From NCBI GenBank assembly GCA_949987705.1, contig OX465281.1, positions 86,332,543 to 86,396,542 of the forward strand: a stretch of 64,000 bases of DNA. The letters are read 5' to 3'. The notes under the pieces were generated by a model. That model was not told where the DNA came from. It worked only from the letters and a program-made list of their open reading frames with translations, and made no database searches. Position numbers and translations under genes: made by a program. Positions 55,521 through 64,000 of this stretch are shown one piece after another. This DNA is from Thereva unica (taxonomy: Eukaryota; Arthropoda; Insecta; Diptera; Therevidae). Every line of letters begins with the position of its first letter. Position 1 is the stretch's first letter.

Positions 55521-55889
55521 GACCAAGAAACTCGGGGCTATGTGTGCAATAGTTAAAATACACTCTGCCTTACTGCGTAAATTTTCTGGCATGTTAGCTA
55601 CGTTGTCGCCCAGACTTTGCTGTTTCTCATTATAGGAATATAAATTCACCATTATGTAGAGGTGAATTATTTCAGATTTATCTTGTGTTTGCTCACTGGC
55701 CAGGCTTATGCCGCGGACACTTTGGAGTTGACTGACATGTTGGAAGCGGCATATACGACAAGAATTTTCGGCGCAGCATGAGCAAGTGGATCTGCTTTTT
55801 GGCGTGGCCAAACATGTAGCACTGTCGGGAAGTTACGGTATAAAGAGTTGAGACTTTCTTAAAATGCCAAACGATGTAAACAAATATGA
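55521..55889. other. No gene recognised
   Basis: A minus-strand frame (55473-55811, 112 codons) has cysteines near its start but no known finger pattern; it overlaps the repeat fragment to its left and is not called a gene. Confidence 0.35.
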
Positions 55890-57145
55890 AACTAGTGGGA
55901 TGTTGTGCCTAGAGACTAGCCACTAATTACGCTTTTTCATGGTATTCTTTCTGTTGAATAACACTTCAGATTGGATGACAATATATTAAGTGGAGATTGA
56001 TCCGCACTCACTTCCAACCCGCCGGATCTGGGGATCGAGGCCAATAATTCGAATGTGTCAAATTGAAAAACAAAAAAAAGCACATCACACATGTAAACAC
56101 TATAGAAAACGAATCTAAACATTTTTCTTTGGATTGGAGGAAAATCTAATGTGGTGCACTTTGCACAACAGAATTAGGTGTATTATTTTACTTAAACATA
56201 CATGTCTTATTTTTGTTAAAGGCTTATGTAGGTTATAAGTTGTGAGACTGCGTAATCTAAAACTTAACAAAGTATTTAACAAACACTACAATATAATCAT
56301 CATAGCTTAAAAAAAGGAAATCAAATGTAAACAATAAAATTCTTTGATTCTTCACCCACGTCATGGTATATTTCTTTATTCAATATAAACAATAGTTTTT
56401 GAGCAGCAAATAAAAACTATATGCCATAATTTCGTTATCATCGGTTTTTGTTCTGGAAGCAAATTTAGAGACGTATTCATGTCAAAAACTTGTTTCATAT
56501 GAAACAAAATCCCAAAGGAAATTAAAAAAAAATTATTATGACGAAAAAAAAAAGCACCGCGAGCCGAAGGATCGAACTCGCAGCCCCACAGACGAGGGAC
56601 TTTCTCTAGCCCTTTATAATCCATGGAAATGGTACTTTAAGATTGCAAAAATGCAGGACAAGGTTTTATTTTTGGGATGTGTAGGGGGGTCAGGGTGAGC
56701 TTAAGTTTGAATTTTCGGGATTCTAACCCCCCCTTCCATTTGGCCGCCATCTTGGAAAACGTATGCAAATGGTTTTTTCCACTATATCTCCGAAACGGCA
56801 CATCTTACCGGAAATTTGCAAGGACACTTTTTGTTTAGAATTAAATAATCTACAATTTATTACTTAGAAATTTTGTGGTAAAATGAATAATTAAGAAGTT
56901 ATAAGCCTTAGAACACAAAAATTAGTCACAATATTTTCTTTAAAAGCTCTTTTTTGTTGTTTAAATATACTTCTGGTTGAAATTTCCAGACCATTTTCTC
57001 AGTTTTTGGTCTTTTGACCAAGAGCTACATTTTGAGATATGGCCCAAGTCTGTAGCGGCAGTACTTTCAGAGATGAAAGTAGGCTTCAGACGGACAGACG
57101 GACAGAGCCTCTGTACCTATAAGCTTTTTTTTTGAAAAAGCTAAA
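55890..57145. mobile_element. Family E repeat, copy E2
   Basis: Same edges as E1. It has the full tRNA-like module on the minus strand (56553-56622) with an adjoining T-run, and only two (ACGGACAG) units at 57088-57106. It lacks about 95 bp near 56213 that E1 has. It shows which parts of E1 were deleted. Confidence 0.85.
56553..56622 (-). other. tRNA-like module of family E
   Basis: On the minus strand a gggctagagaaagtccctcg block (box A-like) is followed by gggctgcgagttcgatcctt (box B-like) and cggtgcttttttttt, a Pol III-type stop. Stem pairing is too weak for a true tRNA. The same unit is at 37088-37162. Confidence 0.6.
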
Positions 57146-57599
57146 AATGAAAGAAAAACTGAACAATACATCTTTCCTACGTTTATTTTGTTATTGTCTC
57201 CAATATAAAATACTTTTTGCACGCTTCAATTGATAAAATCGAAGCTGTTAAAACCGTATGTCCAGTGGTTTGGGTGCTTATAATACCAAAAGGGAGTGGT
57301 GAATTAAATGTGTGAGGTGCTCTTGTTTTAAATTGGCACCCACTTCCCCTTTGGTGAGATGTGCTGGAACTTTCACCTTTTTAAATTACAATTTTTTTAA
57401 CTTGCACAAATCGACGAATCGTTTATGTCAAAACATTACACTGTTGTGAAAATCGTTCCTGATATGTTTTTTGGGTCGCTGATTACGAAAATCGGGGTCC
57501 CACAGTCTTAAAATATGCATGTCACCTTTAAATATGCTTAAAAACTCCCTTTTTAAATTCTTTTATTTAACTTGCACTGTTTGTCGTCAAATCTTGGAA
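57146..57599. other. No gene recognised
   Basis: Unclassified AT-rich DNA. A unit-like phrase (cgtcaaaacattaca) may be remote satellite. Confidence 0.4.
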
Positions 57600-57771
57600 G
57601 TTAAATTTGACCCACTTCCCGGTTTCGGATAGAGCTGAAATTTTGCATACACGTTTAGTTTGGATGACAATGCAATCTGGCCATTTTGTAAAAATATCAA
57701 GATAGCGGTTCCAAAATGGCGCCCGCTTTTATTTTACTTACACTGTTTGTCGTCAAATCTTGGAAGTTAAA
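57600..57771. repeat. 269-bp satellite, left partial unit
   Basis: Begins with tttgacccacttcccggttt and matches the units at 60172-60950, but about 100 bp are missing from the middle. It is separated from the rest of the array by the 2.4-kb palindrome. Confidence 0.85.
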
Positions 57772-57908
57772 GGGGAATGCCCACTGCCCATAGGCATTTC
57801 GGCCATGGGTGCCCACACATAAAACCAAACGGAAACGATAATATACATCTTAAGAAATGAAATGATTACTTTCTTGGTTTAGAAAAAAGTCGGGGGTTTT
57901 GAGATATA

Positions 57909-58368
57909 CAGGGTGTTTCAAACCATCCTTACCACCCAATTATCTCAGAAGATTTCAATTGAAAAAAAAAAACCAAAAAACACGTGTTTAATATTTTTTG
58001 GAACTCTATCCGGCCATACAGAAATTGACCCCCCGCCACACCCCCACTTTGGGGGGCGGGGGGTAACTTTAGAATTTCAAATGGCAACCCCTATTTTTTT
58101 CACGGATTCTGATTCTCCGCCGGGAAATATGAAACTTTTGTTCAAAACATTTTTTTATCCGAAGCCCCCCTGCACCCCCAAAAATCATCAAAATTCAAAA
58201 TTATCCTCAAAAATCAATCTACAAAAGTTTGATATTTGGCTTTGGAGAATTATAATCCGTGACAAAAAATATGGGTTGCCATAATTCTTCCCCACCTCCT
58301 CACCCCCTCGCAGGAGCGAGTAATAGTAGCCCCCAAATTGGGTGGTACGGGTGGTTTGAAACATCCTG
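57909..58368. mobile_element. Tc1/mariner-like MITE in the left arm
   Basis: TA duplications (57907-57908, 58369-58370); terminal repeats CAGGGTGTTTCAAACCA and, inverted, CAGGATGTTTCAAACCA, extending into ACCACCCAA. 460 bp, no transposase. Confidence 0.85.
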
Positions 58369-58854
58369 TATGTAAAATTGCTTTTATTCTCATAAAACAA
58401 CAACACTTTTTAACAATTATTTTACTGTACATACATGATCAAGTTTTGTTTATTAATAACTTCAACTTCAAGTTTATTATTCCGTTTTTTTACATATATT
58501 TTTTACATGTTGTACATTAATTCTAATTCTGCACTAGCCCTTTTTTAGGCCAACTGTAAATTATAGAGTATTCTTATACTTACCACCTTATATATAAGTA
58601 TATTACTTATTATGTTTGTTTGAATGGCAGAATCTTATCGGTATTAGTTATTACAGTACCAGTTGAATAGTCTGGCCTGAATGTTTTCATCGAACTTGAT
58701 CACAATAGGGAACCTTACTGAAAATTTCCTCCGCTAGGGGCGCCAATGTATTATAACGTAAACATAAAGTGACATTTATTTTCGCCTGTCAGACAGTTCT
58801 TGATTATTGCGATTTTTTGGGTACTCAATGATAAATTCTTATATTCTTATAAAT

Positions 58855-59017
58855 ATGCACCAGTGTTGTGTATTTGGATGCAATTATATTAAGGGATCCT
58901 TTATTTTCTAAAGACCAAAAACTACGGAAACTATGGGTAATAGCTGTGCGTTGCAAAAAGTTTAAGGGTTTAAGGAAGATTATGTTAAAAAAGTATTTGA
59001 GACAGATCAATAGATGA
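58855..59017 (+). pseudogene. THAP-type zinc finger remnant
   Basis: ATG at 58855 reads MHQCCVFGCNYI, the start of a C2CH THAP finger. After a frame slip near 58893 the sequence reads FSKDQKLRKLWVIAVRCKKF, equivalent to the FP-x-D-x-x-LRKxW segment of THAP domains. The final C-x-x-H pair is not seen. THAP fingers begin the transposases of the P and Kolobok superfamilies and some host regulators. Only this domain is left, about 54 codons. Placement between the inverted arms suggests it is what remains of the element's own transposase. Confidence 0.6.
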
Positions 59018-59588
59018 ATATTAATATTTTTGTTGCTGTTTCTGTTATATTTTTGTTATTTGTTTACGTTATACTTCGGTGGCGCCATCTGAGTTTACCT
59101 TTGCGTAAGATTCCCTATTAACAGCTTCACCAATGTGGAGCGTACAGCTTACGCACACACTGGTAGCTGTTTACTATGTGTGTGCTACGGATCGTTGAAA
59201 TAATCCCTTTTTATTAACCGTTTCGGTATTATGTTGCCATATGGCAACATAATTTTAAAAGGTCGTATGTTTGCTGGATATTATAGTAATAGAAAAATTG
59301 GTACTGTAATAACTAATACCGATAAGATTCTGCCATTCAAACAAACATAATAAGTAATATACTTATATATAAGGTAAGTATAAGAATACTCTATAATTTA
59401 CAGTTGGCCTAAAAAAGGGCTAGTGTAGAATTAGAATTAATGTACAACATGTAAAAAATATATGTAAAAAAACGGAATAATAAACTTGAAGTTGAAGTTA
59501 TTAATAAACAAAACTTGATCATGTATGTACAGTAAAATAATTGTTAAAAAGTGTTGTTGTTTTATGAGAATAAAAGCAATTTTACATA

Positions 59589-60046
59589 CAGGATGTTTCA
59601 AACCACCCGTACCACCCAATTTGGGGGCTACTATTACTCGCTCCTGCGAGGGGGTGAGGAGGTGGGGAAGAATTATGGCAACCCATATTTTTTGTCACGG
59701 ATTATAATTCTCCAAAGCCAAATATCAAACTTTTGTAGATTGATTTTTGAGGATAATTTTGAATTTTGATGATTTTTGGGGGTGCAGGGGGGCTTCGGAT
59801 AAAAAATGTTTTGAACAAAAGTTTCATATTTCCCGGCGGAGAATCAGAATCCGTGAAAAAAATAGGGGTTGCCATTTGAAATTCTAAAGTTACCCCCCGC
59901 CCCCCAAAGTGGGGGTGTGGCGGGGGGTCAATTTCTGTATGGCCGGATAGAGTTCCAAAAAATATTAAACACGTGTTTTTTGGTTTTTTTTTTCAATTGA
60001 AATCTTCTGAGATAATTGGGTGGTAAGGATGGTTTGAAACACCCTG
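59589..60046. mobile_element. Tc1/mariner-like MITE in the right arm
   Basis: Mirror copy of the MITE at 57909-58368, also with TA on both sides (59587-59588, 60047-60048). Nearly identical, two bases shorter. Confidence 0.85.
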
Positions 60047-60171
60047 TATATCTCAAAACCCCCGACTTTTTTCTAAACCAAGAAAGTAATCATTTCATTT
60101 CTTAAGATGTATATTATCGTTTCCGTTTGGTTTTATGTGTGGGCACCCATGGCCGAAAATGGGCATTCCCC

Positions 60172-60950
60172 TTTGACCCACTTCCCGGTTTCGGATAGAG
60201 CTGAAATTTTGCATACACGTTTAGTTTGGATAACAATGCAATCTGGCCATTTTGTAAAAATATCAAGATGGCGGTTCCAAAATGGCGCCCGATTTTTGAA
60301 ATTGTGCTCCGCGGCCCTTTGAAATGGGTATCAAATGAAAGGATATGACAGGTAGAACACAATAAGCTATGTGGCGTCATTCCAAATTCAAAATGGCGGA
60401 CAACACTTACACTGTTTGTCGTCAAATCTTGGAAGTTAAATTTGACCCACTTCCCGGTTTCGGATAGAGCTGAAATTTTGCATACACGTTTAGTTTGGAT
60501 GACAATGCAATCTGGCCATTTTGTAAAAATATCATGATGGCGGTTCCAAAATGGCGCCCGATTTTTGAAATTGTGCTCCGCGGCCCTCTGACATGGGTAT
60601 CAAATGAAAGGATATGACAGGTAGAACACAATAAGCTATGTGGCGTCATTCTAAATTCAAAATGGCGGCCAACACTTGCACTGTTTGTCGTCAAATCTTG
60701 GAAGTTAAATTTGACCCACTTCCCGGTTTCGGAGAGAGCTGAAATTTTGCATACACGTTTAGTTTGGATGACAATGCAATCTGGCCATTTTGTAAAAATA
60801 TCAAGATGGCGGTTCCAAAATGGCGCCCGATTTTTGAAATTGTGCTCCGCGGCCCTCTGACATGGGTATTAAATGAAAGGATATGACAGGTAGAACACAA
60901 TAAGCTATGTGGCGTCATTCCAAATTCAAAATGGCGGCCAATACTAAATT
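60172..60950. repeat. 269-bp satellite, three units
   Basis: gacccacttcccggtttcgg begins at 60175, 60444 and 60713, a period of 269. Each unit has two rnrnATGGCGG-type words (aagatggcggttccaaaatg) and caaatgaaaggatatgacag. Units differ at only a few positions. A strongly decayed unit follows at about 61320-61480. Confidence 0.93.
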
Positions 60951-61319
60951 GCGGAAAGCTTATAATAGACTAAAAAGTAGAAAATATAACCGATCAACTT
61001 CCAATTTTGCACACACTCGTAGTTCGGGTGGTTAATGTGTATGAATGATGAGATGAATAGTTGAGTTAAGGGTGAGTTGATAATAAAGAAGCAATACACG
61101 TTACAAAAAATCACAAACAAACACAGAGATGCTGCTGTCAACTAAATTCAACTACTCAAATACTGAACTCATGTCCGTATGCATAATTTCAACTAAACCC
61201 AGGTAGCAGAGCTGAGTCGAGTTCAGTCAACCTTAACCCAACTCGACTCCCGTTTACATGTAGTTAGACTTGGGTTCAACTTGAGTTCAACTCATCATGT
61301 ATAAGTACTAAATGCAATT
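60951..61319. other. No gene recognised
   Basis: Includes several caactcgac/ttgagttca words at 61190-61300 in direct and inverse order, but no gene. Confidence 0.4.
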
Positions 61320-61480
61320 TGACCTTTTTGTAAAAAAATCAAGAAGACGGTTCCGAGATGGCGGCCGTTTTTGCAATTATGTTCCACCGAGCCCACGACA
61401 TGGGTATCAAATGAATACAGTAAACTGTGTGACGTAATTTTAAATCTAATAGAATTGCCATCATAAAATGGCGGAATACA
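61320..61480. repeat. Diverged 269-bp satellite unit
   Basis: ttttgtaaaaaaatcaagaa, cggttccgagatggcggccg and catgggtatcaaatgaa align in order with the satellite unit. Confidence 0.7.
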
Positions 61481-61511
61481 TATAATAAACTAAAAAGTAG
61501 AAAATAAAATA

Positions 61512-61890
61512 AATGGTTAAAAAAATTTTTTAAAAAAAATTCTTTTCATTAACTAAAAAATGTACTGAAAAGTAAAAAATAAACAATATTTTAAAGAAAC
61601 GTGAAATTTAAATTTTAATGAAAAAGTTAATTAAAAGAATGGCGCATTTTTCATCAAAAAATTTTGTTAGAATTTGAAATTAACAAAGCAAAAAATTGAG
61701 GGTTATTGTAAATCTCACGCGATTTACAGTTATATTTTCAATTTTTGATGAAAAATGCGCCATTCTTTTAATTAACTTTTTCATTAAAATTGAAATTTCA
61801 CGCTTTCTTTAAAATATTGTTTATTTTTTACTTTTCAGTACATTTTTTAGTTAATGAAAAGAATTTTTTTTAAAAAATTTTTTTAACCAT
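61512..61890. repeat. AT-rich palindrome, arms about 150 bp
   Basis: Left arm 61512-61663 and right arm 61740-61890 are near-perfect inverse copies (for example gaatggcgcatttttcatca and its inverse). The loop is about 76 bp. The start attaaataa side has no clear target duplication. Confidence 0.88.
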
Positions 61891-62304
61891 TTTTTTTTTT
61901 AACGATTTTCGCGATAATTTTAATTACAATCAAAAACAATCCAATAAAATACATTTTTTTCAATATTTATATTCAAAAGTGGTTTATTTATAACAAAGGA
62001 AATGTTATGATAAGGGATAATAGTAAAGGGCTGAAACTATCCCTACATCGTCTGAATATATAAAGGTTTGAAAAAAATGTTTTTCAGCTTTATTCTTCAA
62101 ATTCGGTTTAATCAGCTAAAATAAATTATTTTCAACTACGCCTAGAAAGAAGAATTTGAAAAAAGGCTGATTGTTTTTTGCATTTCTTTCTGCTCCCTTT
62201 AAAATTAATTGGCTCCCTAAAAGATTGTATGGGACGAAGAAATCAGGTAATTGGCTAGGTGACCATAAAGGGTGACAATACCATACTCAAGTAGACTGGC
62301 TCTC
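61891..62304. other. No gene recognised
   Basis: AT-rich DNA without recognisable features. Confidence 0.4.
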
Positions 62305-62358
62305 GTTCGCGTAGGTAAAGCGGTTCGCGTAGGTAAAGCGGTTCGCGTAGGTAAAGCT
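62305..62358. repeat. Three tandem 18-bp units
   Basis: gttcgcgtaggtaaagcg occurs three times in direct succession; the last two bases of the third copy differ. Confidence 0.9.
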
Positions 62359-62750
62359 TCATTGGATGTGGTTGGCGGACTGCTTGGTAAAACAATACTT
62401 GGGTTTGGAATAGTCTATGCCGATGCGGATGCAATTATTAATGATCATGAATGTAGGGAGCGGAGTATGCATACAGCTAGTGACATATTCAGGCGTACAT
62501 GCGTTCAATTCGTTGATAAATAATATAGAAGTGTGTGTATTCAAATGCGACCTGACGGTATGTTCCATGAATGGAATGCATGCCACGCAAAGGTCGGACT
62601 ACTTTTAACTTTTTCTGTGATGCCGCATTCGAAATAGCACACACAAGTATGCACAACAAACACATGCACTTTGCATGCACTCGTTATTTAGATTTTCGGG
62701 CTATGTGTGAAAGCCGGGATGGAAAAAAACCATGCAATTTTATGAACCTC

Positions 62751-63322
62751 CCCAGCGGGAAAACTAGGGAGGGGTTACTCAGGTAACCCAAGAATTCATT
62801 AATGATTTGTGTAACCGCCTACATGGTAATCGAAAAGTTCTACTGCAAATTTAGGAAACTGGAAGTCTTTACATTGTAATGGCTAGGTAAGCGACTAGGT
62901 AATACTTTCGTTGGAAATGTGATGTGCTTTTATTATTCTTTGTTTTGTCGAATCCTCTCTTCTTGAGTTTATTCCGTCCTCAATATTCGTTCGGAGTGGA
63001 TCGTGACCAAGTGCAGTCAAAAAGATTTCTTGCTAGTAAAATTCTCACCAAATGTAGCAGAAATGCAAAGGTAATTTTGGATAGTAATGTTTGTAATGCT
63101 AAAAAGGGTAGCCAGAAATTTATTCCGAATGCCTTACATGGTAATCTATGCATTCACTTAATACACTTCACTACTGAAATAAGTCCTCGTCTGTAATGCC
63201 TGCAGTAAGTACTTACCGCCCTAGGACATCCCTATGTAAAAGTAAGCTATTATTTCATCACAAAGGTAATGGGTCCATCTCATTACCTCCTCGCTTACCT
63301 AGCCATTACATTTCCCGCTGGG
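62751..63322. mobile_element. Candidate MITE with CCCAGCGGGAAA ends
   Basis: CCCAGCGGGAAA at 62751 and TTTCCCGCTGGG at 63311-63322 are exact inverse copies, and the palindromic CCCAGCGGG itself could form a hairpin. Inside, ggctaggtaagcg words lie on both sides in inverse orientation. 572 bp; a 90-codon frame inside has no recognisable family. No target duplication seen. Confidence 0.65.
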
Positions 63323-64000
63323 TCTGAATGCAATGCATGTACGCTTGCATATGTCACCAGCTTACTTCCATGAGGCGAATGTTTAGATTTTCGTGCCTGT
63401 GGCGGTAGTATCTATGCCTGTGGCGGAAGCGTGCATACCCGTGTGGGATGCGCACTTATATACTAGGTGCACCGCGTGTATGCTTTTAAGAAAATTAGAC
63501 AATAAAAATTATTTTTACTCGGTTACTTTTAGGTTTTAATGTAAATAGGAATTCATAAATATTGATATTTTGAAATAGTATTTGTATCAAGTCCGTCAGT
63601 AGATTCGTCACTATTCTTCCTGCATCGGTCGTTGGCCTGAATTTTCTCAAGCGTACTATAGATTCGACAGACTTTCCACTATATCTATTGCATATTACTA
63701 GCCGTTGGGAACAAAACTTTTACTTCTAAAGTGTGGTCTTAAGCACACTCATATTTTTTTTTATAGTAAATAGTATCCCACCAAAAAAACATTAAAAATG
63801 TGAATTAGACGTTCGTGGGCGCGGAAATTATTTATTGGGAGAGTTTAAATCACACTTATAACAAAAAGAAGTGATATGGATTAGTCAAGATGAATCTTAA
63901 TAGCATGAAATAATTAAACACGTGCATTTACGAACGAATTCAAAGGAATTTTATCACAATTTTGGAGCATAAATCTTATCTGTCTTTCAAAATGTAACAA
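63323..64000. other. No gene recognised
   Basis: The phrase tgcctgtggcgg is repeated near 63400 and 63420. Otherwise no recognised feature to the window end. Confidence 0.4.

Larger units (their letters stand above)
57772..60171. mobile_element. 2.4-kb palindromic (foldback) DNA transposon, Spy-like
   Basis: The arms 57772-58661 and about 59299-60171 are near-perfect reverse complements of almost 0.9 kb. The ends are GGGGAATGCCC and GGGCATTCCCC. The flanks gttaaa and tttgaccc join exactly into the satellite phrase gttaaatttgaccc, so the insertion split AAATTT without duplicating it. From memory, this is how Spy-group transposons insert. The 637-bp spacer has diverged inner inverted repeats (58704-58770 and 59055-59120) and a THAP-finger remnant. 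Each arm holds a mariner MITE. Confidence 0.8.

Noticed and set aside
55473..55811. Minus-strand cysteine-containing frame as a zinc finger
   Set aside because: Cysteine spacing fits no known finger and it overlaps a diverged repeat end.
58338..58520. 60-codon frame present in both palindrome arms
   Set aside because: It exists twice only because the arms are inverse copies; no domain.
60107..60918. Repeated minus-strand frames in the 269-bp satellite
   Set aside because: Period 269 is not a multiple of three and frames recur only because units are alike.

Overview
The window looks like a transposon graveyard from an insect genome, most likely a higher fly with a large, repeat-rich genome (tephritid-like; this is inference). 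The reasons are an env-bearing gypsy-type element (errantiviruses are typical of Diptera), primer-binding sites that match fly tRNA-Ser and tRNA-Tyr 3' ends (recalled from memory), very short introns with CTAAT-type branch sites, and a mix of BEL, LOA-like, Penelope, hAT, piggyBac, mariner and foldback elements in AT-rich DNA. I found no convincing host protein-coding gene; every protein with a recognisable family belongs to a mobile element.

Layout. 1-606: end of a gypsy integrase. 607-6961: mostly featureless DNA with a GC-rich low-complexity block and a 117-bp tandem array (3.7-5.06 kb). 6962-10020: copy A of an unclassified 3-kb repeat carrying its own inserted MITE. 11726-12466: a MITE with TTAA target sites. 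13291-28054: a minus-strand env-containing gypsy-type provirus, split by a nearly complete minus-strand BEL element (17554-24737, perfect 5-bp target duplication) and, in its 5' LTR, by a repeat called family E (26337-27640). 28598-31166: a 5'-truncated LINE with RT and RNase H, abutting another gypsy integrase scrap. 31.5-42.4 kb: nested repeats (a CACTG-ended element, two inverted copies of family CD with internal 145-bp tandem units, a foldback element, inverted pieces of family E, tRNA-like modules, a Harbinger-like MITE). 43879-44333: a hAT MITE. 44510-47755: copy B of the 3-kb repeat. 48163-50390: a Penelope-like element with an open RT-GIY-YIG frame. 51.2 kb: piggyBac transposase scrap. 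51690-54815: a LINE with ORF1, endonuclease and the start of RT. 55890-57145: second full copy of family E. 57600-60950: a 269-bp satellite interrupted by a 2.4-kb near-perfect palindromic element with a THAP-finger remnant in its centre. The end of the window holds a small palindrome and another MITE.

How the parts relate. Several insertions can be ordered: gypsy first, then BEL into its pol and family E into its LTR; 3-kb repeats A and B each gained a different MITE after they separated; a Harbinger-like MITE has its empty site elsewhere in the window; a mariner MITE lies in both arms of the 2.4-kb palindrome. The least expected signal is in the BEL LTR: on the strand opposite to the retroelement it carries three consecutive 52-55 bp GT-AG introns with branch sites, a downstream AATAAA, and short reading frames across the exons, as if the LTR contains an antisense spliced mini-gene.
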